Source: Nonomuraea basaltis
Lineage (GTDB): Bacteria; Actinomycetota; Actinomycetes; Streptosporangiales; Streptosporangiaceae
NCBI RefSeq assembly: GCF_005893125.1
Contig: NZ_VCJS01000056.1
Span: forward strand, 1-63,915
Direction of reading: 5' to 3'
Length of the DNA: 63,915 nucleotides
The notes under the pieces were generated by a model, which was not told where the DNA came from, made no database searches, and worked only from the letters and a program-made list of their open reading frames with translations. Position 1 is the first letter of the stretch. Every line of letters starts with the position of its first letter. Position numbers and translations under genes: made by a program. This document shows positions 44,446 to 53,921 of this stretch, one piece after another.

Positions 44446-47121
44446 GTGGGACGGCGCGGCCGAGCCGACCGAGCGGGCCACTCCCCCGCGGCCGTCGGGG
44501 CCGTGTTCCGGGTGCCGCTCGCCGAGGGGGCGAAGAGGACGAAAGCCGACCTGACCGAGGCCAGGGCACACTGGATCGACCGCGACACGGTGGCCTGGCA
44601 GGTCGAGCCGTCGTCGCGGCACTTCCTCGCCTTCAGCGCGAAGGGCGACATCGCCTGCGACGAGGACGAGCTGACCGGCGACCTGCGGCTCGTCCGCCTG
44701 ACCCCGGGCACGCTGACCGGCGAGCAGCAACGCAGGTGGCCGCACCTGGCCGCCTGCCAGGCGCTGAAGGTGGGCCCGCGCGATGCCGGCCTGGTGAAGG
44801 AGGCGCTGCGCGGCCAGGTCGTGGCCGTGGCGCGGGACGCCTCGGGCAGGCTGCTCGCCGCGACGGGCGTGCAGATCCCCGGCGTGCTCGACGACGTGTA
44901 CGCCAAGGCCACCACCGCCACGCTCGGCCCGACCGGCCGGATCATCCCGAAGCTGGCGCTGTGGGCGCCGACCGCGCAGAAGGTCGAGCTGGCGCTGTAC
45001 GGGCCGCGCCGCCGCACCGTGCACCGGATGCGCCGCGACGACGAGACCGGCGTCTGGTCGGCGCACGGGCCGCCGACGTGGCTGGGCCGCGAGTACACGT
45101 TCCTGGTGACCGTCTACTCCCCCGAGGACGGCATGGTGGTGACCAACGAGGTCACGGACCCGTACAGCCTGGCCGTGGCCCCGGACGGCGTGCGCAGCAG
45201 GCTCGTCGACCTGGACGCCCGGGTCCACAAGCCGCCCGGCTGGGACCGGCTGGCCAAGCCGGAGGCCGTGCCGCAGCACCAGGCGTCGATCTACGAGCTG
45301 CACGTGCGCGACTTCTCCGCCTCCGACGCGACCGTCCCGGCCGGGCGGCGCGGCACGTACGCGGCCTTCGACGGGGACGACGGGAAGGGCGGGGGCACTG
45401 CGGGGATGCGGGAGCTGCGGGCGCTGGCCGAGGACGGGCTGACGCACGTGCACCTGCTGCCGGTGTTCGACATCGCCACGATCCCCGAGCGCCGGGCCGA
45501 CCGGACCGAGCCCGACTGCGACCTGGCCGCGCTGCCCGCCGACTCCGAGCGGCAGCAGGAGTGCGTGGCGCGCACGGCCGCGAATGACTCCTTCAACTGG
45601 GGCTACGACCCGCTGCACTACACGGTGCCGGAGGGCTCGTACGCGACGGATCCGGACGACCGGATCAAGGAGTTCCGCGGCATGGTCGCCGCGCTCAACC
45701 GGGCCGGGCTGCGCGTGGTGATGGACGTGGTCTACAACCACACGCACTCCACCGGCGTGCTCGACCCGATCGTGCCCGGCTACTACCACAGGCTGCTCGA
45801 CGACGGCTCCGTGGCCACCTCCACCTGCTGCGCGAACACCGCCCCCGAGCACGCGATGATGGGCAAACTCGTGGTCGACTCCGTCGTCACGTGGGCGAGG
45901 CACTACAAGGTGGACGGCTTCCGCTTCGACCTCATGGGCCACCATCCGAAGGCCGGCATGCTGGCGGTGCGGCGGGCGCTCGACGCGCTGACCGTGGCGA
46001 AGGACGGCGTGGACGGCAGGTCGATCATCCTGTACGGCGAGGGCTGGAACTTCGGCGAGGTCGCCGACGACGCCAGGTTCGAGCAGGCCACGCAGGCGAA
46101 CCTGGCCGGCACCGGCATCGGCACGTTCATCGACGGGCTGCGGGACGCGGTGCGCGGCGGCGGCCCGTTCGACGCCGACCCCCGGGTGCAGGGGTTCGGC
46201 TCCGGCCTGGCGGGCGCCCCCAACGGCGCACCGGCCAACGGCTCGGCCGAGGAGCAGCGGGCTCGGCTGGCCGCCTACTGCGACGTGATCAGGGTCGGGC
46301 TGACCGGGAGCCTGCGCGACTACGTGCTGCCGTCCGGCAAGAAGGGCTCGGAGATCCACCACAACGGCTCACCGGCGGGGTACGCGGAGGCGCCCGGCGA
46401 GGCGGTGGCATACGTGGACGCGCACGACAACGAGACGCTGTTCGACGCGCTGGCGTACAAGCTGCCGCAGGACACTCCCATGGCCGACCGGGTGCGGATG
46501 CAGGCGCTGTCGCTGGCCACGGCGATGCTGTCGCAGGGGACGGCGTTCGTGCACGCGGGCAGCGAGCGGCTGCGGTCGAAGTCCCTCGACCGCAACTCCT
46601 ACGACTCCGGCGACTGGTTCAACCGGCTGCTGTGGGACTGCGCGGCCGGCAACGGTTTCGGCGCGGGCCTGCCGCCCAGGGCGGACAACGAGGCCAGGTG
46701 GCCGTACGCCAGGCCGCTCCTGGCCGACGCGGCGCTGCGGCCCGGCTGCGACGCGATCAACGCCAGCCGGGCGCGCTTCGGCGAGCTGCTGCGGATCCGG
46801 TCGTCGACGCCGGCGTTCGCGCTGGGCTCCCTGGACGAGGTGCGGCGACGGCTGTCGTTCCCGGACTCGGCCGAGGGCGTGATCACCATGCACGTGGACA
46901 CGACGGGCCTCGATCCGCGCTGGACGTCGGTCACCGTCGTCTTCAACGCCACCCCGTCGGCCTGCACGCAGGCGCTGGCGGCGCCGGCGGGGCGGGACGT
47001 GGCCCTGCATCCCGTACAGGTCGCCTCCGGCGATCCGGTCGTGCGGGAGTCGGCGTTCGACCCCGCCACCGGCACGCTGACCATCCCGGCCCGCACGGTC
47101 GCGGTCTTCGTCACGTCTTAG
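44446..47121 (+). CDS. Pullulanase-type alpha-1,6-glucosidase (GH13), 5' end damaged
   Basis: 891 residues from GTG 44446, but the beginning is doubtful. Bases ~44387-44470 in another frame (offset by one) encode a CBM41-like segment (A-V-L-H-Y-L-R, H-D-G-W-R-L-H-V-W), and the annotated frame resumes with A-V-F-R-V-P-L. One missing base near the C5 run at ~44492 would join them; no start codon precedes the CBM41 piece. The catalytic part is complete: V-V-M-D-V-V-Y-N-H-T, nucleophile Asp495 in G-F-R-F-D-L-M, acid Glu532 in L-Y-G-E-G-W-N, Asp661 in V-D-A-H-D-N-E-T. The N1-type and GH13_13 debranching signature is clear. It debranches alpha-glucans, and no signal peptide is encoded. Confidence 0.8.
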   Translation: MGRRGRADRAGHSPAAVGAVFRVPLAEGAKRTKADLTEARAHWIDRDTVAWQVEPSSRHFLAFSAKGDIACDEDELTGDLRLVRLTPGTLTGEQQRRWPHLAACQALKVGPRDAGLVKEALRGQVVAVARDASGRLLAATGVQIPGVLDDVYAKATTATLGPTGRIIPKLALWAPTAQKVELALYGPRRRTVHRMRRDDETGVWSAHGPPTWLGREYTFLVTVYSPEDGMVVTNEVTDPYSLAVAPDGVRSRLVDLDARVHKPPGWDRLAKPEAVPQHQASIYELHVRDFSASDATVPAGRRGTYAAFDGDDGKGGGTAGMRELRALAEDGLTHVHLLPVFDIATIPERRADRTEPDCDLAALPADSERQQECVARTAANDSFNWGYDPLHYTVPEGSYATDPDDRIKEFRGMVAALNRAGLRVVMDVVYNHTHSTGVLDPIVPGYYHRLLDDGSVATSTCCANTAPEHAMMGKLVVDSVVTWARHYKVDGFRFDLMGHHPKAGMLAVRRALDALTVAKDGVDGRSIILYGEGWNFGEVADDARFEQATQANLAGTGIGTFIDGLRDAVRGGGPFDADPRVQGFGSGLAGAPNGAPANGSAEEQRARLAAYCDVIRVGLTGSLRDYVLPSGKKGSEIHHNGSPAGYAEAPGEAVAYVDAHDNETLFDALAYKLPQDTPMADRVRMQALSLATAMLSQGTAFVHAGSERLRSKSLDRNSYDSGDWFNRLLWDCAAGNGFGAGLPPRADNEARWPYARPLLADAALRPGCDAINASRARFGELLRIRSSTPAFALGSLDEVRRRLSFPDSAEGVITMHVDTTGLDPRWTSVTVVFNATPSACTQALAAPAGRDVALHPVQVASGDPVVRESAFDPATGTLTIPARTVAVFVTS

Positions 47122-47246
47122 CAGGGTTTCAGGCCCGCCGAGCTGGGCATGCGCACGGAACGGCCATACGAAGAAACTCTCTGGCGTAGACGCGCACGAC
47201 GGCGCAGACTGGAGAGACGGCGATCGCGTGGAGCAGTGGAGCATCC

Positions 47247-47912
47247 GTGGACAATCAGCTTGATCACATGCCGGTCCTGTCCCGCGGCAGACATCGCAAC
47301 CCTAAACGCGGTGCCTGCTTCATGGAACTGGCCTCCTACCTGGCCGGGGAGCGGTGGAGTGACCATCCGGCCTGCACGCATCCGTTGCTGGCCGCACTCG
47401 CCCGCCTGGTCAACGACAACACCAGCGACGAGAGCCGGGCCGAGCTCGTCGGGCTCGTACCGTCGATCATCGGCCTGGCCAGCGACGACCTGCGCGTGGA
47501 CGCGCGGATCGCGCTGCGCTGCGCCACGACGGCGCTGCCGGTGGCGGCCGCCGAGCGCCAGCTCGCGCTGGCGGTGTCGGTGCTGGCGGCGGAGGAGATG
47601 CTGGCCAGGCTCGACGGGGTCCCGTCGGGACGGCTGAGCGAGCAGAGCCGCCGGGCGATGGAGGAGGTGCCGCACGCGGCCGAGCAGGCCAGGCGCTTCA
47701 GCCGCGCGGCCCGGATCACGGAAAAGGGTTTCCGCCGGTACGCCGCGCCCAACGCGGTGCAGCTGTCGGTGGTGGGCATCGTCCAGGCCTGCATCGCGGA
47801 CCCGGACGTCCTGCTGCGCCGGCTGCTGGAGGAGGCGATCGCCGACTGCGACGCCCTGATCCGCGGCCCGCAGACCGCGGAGCCCGCCGTCCCGGCCCCG
47901 GCCCACGCCTGA
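47247..47912 (+). CDS. Conserved hypothetical helical protein
   Basis: 221 residues from GTG 47247 (GGAG shortly upstream). Predominantly Ala/Leu/Arg helical, with no transmembrane segment and no motif I recognise. R-R-F-S-R-A-A-R-I-T-E-K-G-F-R-R-Y is a basic central segment, and the C-terminus is Pro/Ala-rich. Good codon bias supports a real gene. Confidence 0.6.
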   Translation: MDNQLDHMPVLSRGRHRNPKRGACFMELASYLAGERWSDHPACTHPLLAALARLVNDNTSDESRAELVGLVPSIIGLASDDLRVDARIALRCATTALPVAAAERQLALAVSVLAAEEMLARLDGVPSGRLSEQSRRAMEEVPHAAEQARRFSRAARITEKGFRRYAAPNAVQLSVVGIVQACIADPDVLLRRLLEEAIADCDALIRGPQTAEPAVPAPAHA

Positions 47913-47929
47913 CCGGCACCTCCTTCCGG

Positions 47930-47959
47930 CGCCGCAAACCCGCCTCAGGATTTGCGGCG
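47930..47959. terminator. Bidirectional hairpin between convergent genes
   Basis: CGCCGCAAA (47930-47938) and TTTGCGGCG (47951-47959) form a perfect 9 bp stem around 12 bases; its right arm overlaps the last codons of the Uma2 gene. Confidence 0.6.
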
Positions 47960-48574
47960 ACCAGCGAGGATCGCGGGATCGAAGGAGACGTGAAACGGCG
48001 TGGTGATGGTGAGAACCTCGCCCGCTTCAGCCATGGCATCGAGCTTGTACGCCAACCCGCGCAGCTGGAAGACCTCGACCCGGGGTGCACTCTTTCCTTC
48101 GAGATCGACGCGGATGAAGGTGGGGATGCCTGCTGCGGCGTATTTGGGTGGTTTGATCTCGTAATCGCGCTTCCTGCTCCCGACCCCAGGACTCACGATC
48201 TCCACCACCGCCACCACTTCGGGGAAGGAGATCTCTGGGAACCCTGAAACCATCGCGTCCGCGTCCGCGATCACGACGTCGGGGATGAGACCGTCATCCC
48301 CGACCACGATCCCCACCGCTTCAGCCACCTCGAGATCATCCGGCCTCGCGTCATCCAGCAGGCGCACCAACCGCTTGGCGCAGATGGCATGATTCGGGGC
48401 AGGTACGCCGTGCACCACGAGACTCCCGTCGATCAACTCGATGCGCTCCCCGGTCTGGGGCAGCTTGAGCCAGTCGTCGACGGTGTAACCGGTGGCACGG
48501 GCCTGCGGGAACAGGCGTGCCGGCTTAGGGAGCGGGTGCTCGATTAGCCAGCCCTCGCTTGGCAGGGCACTCAT
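47945..48574 (-). CDS. Uma2-family (DUF820) PD-(D/E)XK endonuclease-like protein
   Basis: 209 residues from ATG 48574; an ATG at 48595 is possible. Typical Uma2 layout: N-terminal W-L-K-L-P-Q-T-G-E-R-I-E-L-I-D-G-S-L-V-V, then L-I-P-D-V-V-I-A-D and V-V-E-I-V-S-P-G, with the K-R-D-Y-E-I-K-P-P-K-Y-A-A-A-G-I helix. The Asp and Glu of the nuclease core are present. These proteins are multi-copy in actinomycetes and their biological role is unclear. Confidence 0.85.
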   Translation of the reverse strand: MSALPSEGWLIEHPLPKPARLFPQARATGYTVDDWLKLPQTGERIELIDGSLVVHGVPAPNHAICAKRLVRLLDDARPDDLEVAEAVGIVVGDDGLIPDVVIADADAMVSGFPEISFPEVVAVVEIVSPGVGSRKRDYEIKPPKYAAAGIPTFIRVDLEGKSAPRVEVFQLRGLAYKLDAMAEAGEVLTITTPFHVSFDPAILAGRRKS

Positions 48575-48673
48575 GCCTTCCTCGCCACCTTCCATAAGCC
48601 GAGTCTCGCATGCCGCACACTTCACGGCCATACGCATTCACGCGATCACACCGAGTGACGCGACGACATTACC

Positions 48674-48712
48674 CGGGCTTGACTCACCCCGCACCCTCTT
48701 TGTGCAAGCCCG
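48674..48712. other. Stem-loop upstream of the VIT-type transporter gene
   Basis: CGGGCTTG (48674-48681) and CAAGCCCG (48705-48712) form a perfect 8 bp stem; an inner GCAC/GTGC pair strengthens it. It sits 118 bases before the transporter start and could be a leader element or a terminator. Confidence 0.35.
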
Positions 48713-48829
48713 TGCACACTGCGTCACCGAGGCGGCCTTTTCGCAGCTCAGGCAAGCCTCTCCTTCGTTGCGGATCTTGGCGACATATGCCTACATTTTG
48801 GACTAGAGACCCGTAAGTGGAGGAACTAC

Positions 48830-49552
48830 ATGACCATCGAGCTCTCCCGGCCGCGCTCTCCGGAGAGTCACCACAGCCACCGTGACGTCACCGGCGGCTG
48901 GCTGCGTCCGGCGGTGTTCGGGGCCATGGACGGGCTCGTGTCCAACTTCGCGCTGATCGCCGGGGTCGTGGGTGCGGCGGGCGCCGGGCGGGCCGCGGTG
49001 CTCGCCGGGTTCGCCGGGCTGGCGGCCGGGGCGTTCTCCATGGCGGCCGGCGAGTACACGTCGGTCAAGTCCCAGACCGAGCTGATGCGGGCGGAGATCG
49101 CCGTGGAGCGGCGCGAGCTGGCCCGCAACCCGGTGGGCGAGCGGGCGGAGTTGGCCGCGCTCTACCGGTCGCGCGGGCTCGACGCCGACCTGGCGCGGCG
49201 GGTCGCCGAGGGGCTGTCGGCCGATCCGGAGCAGGCTCTGCGGGTGCACGTGCGCGAGGAACTGGGTGTGGACCCGGATGACCTGCCCTCGCCGTACCTG
49301 GCCGCCGGGTCGTCGTTCTGCGCGTTCGCGACGGGGGCGCTGGTGCCGCTGGTGCCGTTCCTGTTCGGGGCGTCCGGGCTGGTGGCGGCCGTGGTGCTGA
49401 GCGTGCTCGGGCTGTTCGGGTTCGGCGCGGCGGTGGCGGTGATGACCGCGCGGCCGTGGTGGCTGGGCGGCCTGCGGCAGCTCGCGCTGGGCGTCGGCGC
49501 CGCCACCGTCACGTTCGGCCTGGGCAACCTGCTCGGCGTCGCGATGTCATAG
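48830..49552 (+). CDS. VIT1/CCC1-family metal (iron/manganese) transporter
   Basis: 240 residues, GGAGG at the expected distance from ATG 48830. N-terminal H-H-S-H-R-D metal-binding cluster, five helices; the first contains the family motif G-A-M-D-G-L-V-S-N-F-A-L, and helix 2 G-A-F-S-M-A-A-G-E-Y-T-S-V-K-S. The cytoplasmic E-L-x-x-E-I-A-V-E-R-R-E-L region corresponds to the metal-binding domain of VIT1. Moves Fe2+ or Mn2+ out of the cytoplasm in this family. Confidence 0.9.
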   Translation: MTIELSRPRSPESHHSHRDVTGGWLRPAVFGAMDGLVSNFALIAGVVGAAGAGRAAVLAGFAGLAAGAFSMAAGEYTSVKSQTELMRAEIAVERRELARNPVGERAELAALYRSRGLDADLARRVAEGLSADPEQALRVHVREELGVDPDDLPSPYLAAGSSFCAFATGALVPLVPFLFGASGLVAAVVLSVLGLFGFGAAVAVMTARPWWLGGLRQLALGVGAATVTFGLGNLLGVAMS

Positions 49553-49569
49553 GACCTTGCGGGCACGGT

Positions 49570-50205
49570 CTACGTGCGGCTGGTCGCGGCCAGCTTGACA
49601 CCGAGGCCGATGAGGGCGGCCCCGGTCAGGCCGTCCACGGTCCTGCGCACGGCCGGCCTGGCGAACACCCTGCGCAACGTACCGACGATGTTGGCCACCA
49701 CCAGGAACCACGCGACCGTGCCCGCCAGCGCGATCACGGACAACACCAGCGTGTCGCCGATCGACGCGCCCGAGCTGACGAACTGCGGCACGAGGGCCAC
49801 GAAGAACAGCGCCGCCTTGGGGTTGAGCACGTTGGTGAGCAGCCCTTCGCCGAACGCCGCCGACGAGCTGCGCCGCCCAGGGTCGGGCAGGCCGAGCTCC
49901 AGCTCCCCGCCCTTGCGCAGGGCCGAGCGCAGCGCCTTGACCCCGAGATAGAGCAGGTAGGCCGCACCGACCACCTTGACCACGGTGAACGCCACGGCCG
50001 AGGCGGACAGCAGCGCCGCGACGCCGGTGGCCGCGGCCACCACCCAGACGAACACGCCCACGGAGATCCCGAGCGCGGCGGCCATGCCGTACCCGCGGCC
50101 GGAGACGGCGGAGCGGCGTACGACGACCGCGAAGTCCGGGCCGGGGGACATGGCCCCGAGCAACACGACACCACCGAAAGCCACGAACTGCGTCATAGAG
50201 GTCAT
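49570..50205 (-). CDS. LysE-family translocator
   Basis: 211 residues from ATG 50205 (AAGG eight bases upstream). About six helices with M-S-P-G-P-D-F near the N-terminus, G-V-F-V-W and L-L-Y-L-G-V-K-A-L-R, and N-P-K-A-A-L-F-F, all typical of RhtB/LysE amino-acid exporters. Converges on the VIT-type gene with 17 bases between stops. Confidence 0.9.
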   Translation of the reverse strand: MTSMTQFVAFGGVVLLGAMSPGPDFAVVVRRSAVSGRGYGMAAALGISVGVFVWVVAAATGVAALLSASAVAFTVVKVVGAAYLLYLGVKALRSALRKGGELELGLPDPGRRSSSAAFGEGLLTNVLNPKAALFFVALVPQFVSSGASIGDTLVLSVIALAGTVAWFLVVANIVGTLRRVFARPAVRRTVDGLTGAALIGLGVKLAATSRT

Positions 50206-50280
50206 GGCGTTCACCTTACGGGCATCCGTCTCCCGGGTATCAAGGCGCACCACCCGGTGCCGGGCGCGCCGGGGCGGGGG

Positions 50281-51912
50281 TCAGACGCGGCGGCCGCGTA
50301 GCTCGCGGTACCTGCGTACCAGGCGCTCGGTGGACGGGTCCGGGAGCGAGGTCGGCGGCTCGTCGGAGGTGAGGGCCGGGGCCAGGTCGAGGGCCATCTT
50401 CTTGCCCAGCTCCACCCCCCACTGGTCGAAGGAGTCGACACCCCAGATGGTGCCCTCGGCGAACACGATGTGTTCGTAGAGGGCGACGAGCTGGCCGAGC
50501 GTGGACGGGGTCAGCTTGGGGGCGAGGATCGTGGAGGTGGGGCGGTTGCCCGGCATCACCTTGTGGGGGACGATCTCTGGCGCGGTGCCCTCGGCCGCGA
50601 TCTCCTCGGCCGTCTTGCCGAACGCCAGCGCCGACGTCTGCGCCAGCAGGTTGGCGGTGAGCTGGTCGTGCATGCCCTCGCGGTCCTCGAAGGGCTCGGC
50701 GAAGCCGATGAAGTCGGCGGGGACGAGGCGGGTGCCCTGGTGGAGGAGCTGGTAGAAGGCGTGCTGGCCGTTGGTGCCGGGCTCGCCCCAGAAGATCTCG
50801 CCGGTGCTGACCGTGACCGGGGAGCCGTCGGCGCGTACGGACTTGCCGTTGGACTCCATCGTGAGCTGCTGCAGGTAGGCCGGGAAGCGGTGCAGCCGCT
50901 GGCTGTAGGGCAGGACGGCGCGGGTCTCGGCGTCGAAGAAGTCGGTATACCAGATCCCGAGCAGGGCCATCAGCACCGGCATGTTCGCCTCGAACGGCGC
51001 GGTGCGGAAGTGCTCGTCCATGGTGTGGAAGCCGGCGAGCATCTCGCGGAACCGCTCAGGACCGATGGCGATCATGAGGGACAGCCCGATGGCGCCGTCG
51101 TAGGAGTAGCGGCCGCCGACCCAGTCCCAGAAGCCGAACATGTTGTCGGTGTCGATGCCGAACTGGTCGACCTTCTCGGCATTGGTGGAGACGGCCACGA
51201 AGTGCTTCGACACCGCCTCGTCGCCCAGCGCCTCGACCAGCCAGCGGCGCGCGACCCTGGCGTTGGTGAGCGTCTCGAGGGTGGTGAAGGTCTTGGAGCT
51301 GACCACGAACAGCGTGGTCTCGGGGTCGAGATCGGCGAGGTTGCCGGTGATGTCGGCGGGGTCGATGTTGGAGACGAACCTGGCCGTGATGCCGGCGTCG
51401 GCGTAGTCGCGCAGCGCCTCGTAGGCCATGGCGGGGCCCAGGTCGGAGCCGCCGATGCCGATGTTGACCACGGTCTCGATGGGCTTGCCGGTGGCGCCCT
51501 TCCACTCCTTGGACCTGACCCGGCCGGCGAAGGCGCTCATCTTGTCGAGCACGGCGTGCACGTCGGCCACGACGTCCTGCCCGTCCACGACCAGCTCGGC
51601 GCCCCTGGGCAGGCGCAGCGCGACGTGCAGGACGGCGCGGTCCTCGCTGACGTTGATGTGCTCGCCGCCGAACATGGCGCCGATCCGGTCGCGCAGGCCC
51701 GCCCGCTCGGCCAGGGCCACCAGCAGGTCTATCGTCTCCTGGGTGGCACGGTGCTTGGCGTAGTCGAGGTAGAGGTCGCCGGCGGTCACCGTCATGCGCC
51801 CGGCCCGGCCGGGGTCCTGCGCGAACAGCTCCCGCAGGTGCCTGCCCGCCAGCTCCTCGTGGTGCTTGGCCAAAGCCGCCCACTCCTGGCTCTGGGTGAT
51901 ATCGCCGTTCAC
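50281..51912 (-). CDS. pgi: Glucose-6-phosphate isomerase
   Basis: 543 residues from GTG 51912, GAGG directly upstream. Both PGI signatures occur: the D-x-x-G-G-R-Y-S-x-x-x-x-x-G type (W-D-W-V-G-G-R-Y-S-Y-D-G-A-I-G) and the C-terminal F-D-Q-W-G-V-E-L-G-K. G-I-G-G-S-D-L-G-P and the base Glu in G-E-P-G-T-N-G-Q-H are also visible. Interconverts glucose-6-phosphate and fructose-6-phosphate in glycolysis. Confidence 0.97.
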   Translation of the reverse strand: MNGDITQSQEWAALAKHHEELAGRHLRELFAQDPGRAGRMTVTAGDLYLDYAKHRATQETIDLLVALAERAGLRDRIGAMFGGEHINVSEDRAVLHVALRLPRGAELVVDGQDVVADVHAVLDKMSAFAGRVRSKEWKGATGKPIETVVNIGIGGSDLGPAMAYEALRDYADAGITARFVSNIDPADITGNLADLDPETTLFVVSSKTFTTLETLTNARVARRWLVEALGDEAVSKHFVAVSTNAEKVDQFGIDTDNMFGFWDWVGGRYSYDGAIGLSLMIAIGPERFREMLAGFHTMDEHFRTAPFEANMPVLMALLGIWYTDFFDAETRAVLPYSQRLHRFPAYLQQLTMESNGKSVRADGSPVTVSTGEIFWGEPGTNGQHAFYQLLHQGTRLVPADFIGFAEPFEDREGMHDQLTANLLAQTSALAFGKTAEEIAAEGTAPEIVPHKVMPGNRPTSTILAPKLTPSTLGQLVALYEHIVFAEGTIWGVDSFDQWGVELGKKMALDLAPALTSDEPPTSLPDPSTERLVRRYRELRGRRV

Positions 51913-52010
51913 GCTTCCTCCTCATGTCGCCAAACCGGGTCACCATCGTGCCGTAACCGCATACCCATCGCGGTTGATTCCGCGCACGGCGGAGCGGAGT
52001 CTTTAGGAGC

Positions 52011-53717
52011 TCAGTGAGATTCGCGGCCGACGGCGTCGCCGCTGGAGCCGACGAGGAAGTCGAGGTCGGCGCCGCGGTCGGCCTGAGTGACGTGGTCGAC
52101 GTAGAGGCGTTCCCAGCCGCGGGCGGGCTTGGCGTGCCCGCTCACGACCGGCGGCCTGGCGTTCAGCTCGGCGTCGGGGATGTCCACGTCCAGGCGCCGC
52201 GCGGCCACGTCGAGCACGATCGGGTCACCGGTGCGCACCTTCGACAGCGGGCCGCCCGCGGCGGCCTCGGGCGCGGTGTGCAGGACGACCGTGCCGTACG
52301 CGGTGCCGCTCATGCGGGCGTCGCTGATGCGCACCATGTCGCGTACGCCCTTGGCCAGCAGCTTCGCCGGCAGCGGCAGGTTGCCGACCTCCGGCATGCC
52401 GGGATAGCCCTTGGGCCCGCAGCCGCGCAGCACCAGCACGGACGTCTCGTCCACGTCCAGGTCGGGCGAGTCGAGGCGGGCGTACACGTCCTCGACGCTG
52501 TCGAAGACCACGGCCCGGCCGCGGTGCCGCAGCAGCTCGGGAGAGGCGGCGGCGGGTTTGATCACGGCGCCGCCGGGTGCGAGGTTGCCGCGCAGGACGG
52601 CGATGCCCGCGTCGGGCAGCAGCGGGTCGGCGCGCCGCCTGATGACGGTCTCGTCCCAGATCTCCGCCCCGGCCACGTGCTCGGCCAACGGCCGCCCGGT
52701 GACGGTGATCGCGGCCGGGTCGAGCAGGTCCTCGACCTCCTTCAGCACGGCGGCCAGCCCGCCCGCCCGGAAGAGGTCGTCCATGAGGTGCCGCCCGGCG
52801 GGCTGGAGGTCGGCGAGCAGCGGCACGCCGGCGCCGGTGCGGTCGAAGTCGTCCAGGGTGAGGTCGACGCCGAGCCGGCCGGCGATGGCGAGCAGGTGGA
52901 CGACGGCGTTGGTGGAGCCGCCGACGGCGGCGAGGGTGACGATGGCGTTGAGGAACGATCCCCTGGTCATGACCTGGCTCGGCCGGCGGCCCCGCTTGAC
53001 GAGGTCGACGGCGAGCCGGCCGGTCTCGTGGGAGCGTTCGAGCAGGCGGCTGTCTGGCGCGGGGGTGCCGGCGGTGCCGGGCAGCGTCATGCCGAGCGCC
53101 TCGGCCATGCAGGCCATCGTGGAGGCGGTGCCCATCGTGTTGCAGTGGCCGCGGCTGCGGATCATCGACGACTCGGACTCGAGGAACGCCTCGCGGGAGA
53201 GCGTGCCCGCGCGTACCTCCTCGCTGAGCCGCCACACGTCGGTGCCGCAGCCGAGCGGCGCGCCCCGGAAGTGCCCGGTCAGCATGGGGCCGCCGGGCAT
53301 CACGACGGCGGGCAGGTCCACCGAGGCGGCGGCCATCAGCAGCGACGGGATGGTCTTGTCGCAGCCGCCGAGCAGCACCACGCCGTCGATCGGGTTGGCG
53401 CGCAGCATCTCCTCGGTGGCCATGGCCGCCAGGTTGCGCCAGAGCATCGCGGTCGGGCGGACGTTCGTCTCCCCGAGCGAGACGACAGGCAGGTTGAGCG
53501 GTACGCCGCCGGCCTCCCACACGCCGTGCATGACGCTCTGCGCCACCTCGTCGAGGTGCGAGTTGCAGGGGGTGAGGTCGGAGGCGGTGTTGGCGATCGC
53601 GATGTGCGGCCGCTCCCCCTCGAACGCCTCGCGCGGCAGCCCGCGCCGCATCCAGGCCCGATGGATGTAGGAGTTCCGGTCGTTGCCCGAATACCAGCGC
53701 GAACTCCTGAACTTCAT
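52011..53717 (-). CDS. IlvD/Edd-family sugar-acid dehydratase (L-arabonate dehydratase-like)
   Basis: 568 residues. N-terminus F-R-S-S-R-W-Y...H-R-A-W-M-R-R-G and the block T-P-C-N-S-H-L-D mark the sugar-acid subgroup rather than branched-chain IlvD. Iron-sulfur ligand cysteines appear in D-L-T-P-C-N, L-G-G-C-D-K-T and G-H-C-N-T-M-G. C-terminal G-T-A-Y-G-T-V-V-L-H is shared with arabonate/xylonate dehydratases. Likely dehydrates an aldonic acid to its 2-keto-3-deoxy form; the substrate is not fixed by sequence. 98 bases upstream of pgi. Confidence 0.85.
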   Translation of the reverse strand: MKFRSSRWYSGNDRNSYIHRAWMRRGLPREAFEGERPHIAIANTASDLTPCNSHLDEVAQSVMHGVWEAGGVPLNLPVVSLGETNVRPTAMLWRNLAAMATEEMLRANPIDGVVLLGGCDKTIPSLLMAAASVDLPAVVMPGGPMLTGHFRGAPLGCGTDVWRLSEEVRAGTLSREAFLESESSMIRSRGHCNTMGTASTMACMAEALGMTLPGTAGTPAPDSRLLERSHETGRLAVDLVKRGRRPSQVMTRGSFLNAIVTLAAVGGSTNAVVHLLAIAGRLGVDLTLDDFDRTGAGVPLLADLQPAGRHLMDDLFRAGGLAAVLKEVEDLLDPAAITVTGRPLAEHVAGAEIWDETVIRRRADPLLPDAGIAVLRGNLAPGGAVIKPAAASPELLRHRGRAVVFDSVEDVYARLDSPDLDVDETSVLVLRGCGPKGYPGMPEVGNLPLPAKLLAKGVRDMVRISDARMSGTAYGTVVLHTAPEAAAGGPLSKVRTGDPIVLDVAARRLDVDIPDAELNARPPVVSGHAKPARGWERLYVDHVTQADRGADLDFLVGSSGDAVGRESH

Positions 53718-53828
53718 GTTCGCAGACTAACGGCATGTCGCCGCCAAGCCTGACCTGCAACGGCGAACGAGGCTGATTACGCATCGGCATGGTCATTCCG
53801 CAGGGATTCCGCAGCCGGGTCTCGTGGA

Positions 53829-53921
53829 TCATGATTCCAGCGCTATCTCTTTACGGTGGTTGGCGATTTCGCGTTGGCCGTCGATGCACTTGGCATAGAT
53901 CCTCAGGAGCAAGGCCGGGCT
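53829..53921 (-). pseudogene. C-terminal remnant of a tyrosine integrase
   Basis: About 30 codons ending at 53829 read L-L-L-R-I-Y-A-K-C-I-D-G-Q-R-E-I-A-N-H-R, the hallmark C-terminus of actinomycete phage/plasmid integrases, including the probable nucleophile tyrosine. The rest of the integrase is gone: the remnant abuts the cydB stop codon at 53921. Confidence 0.6.
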
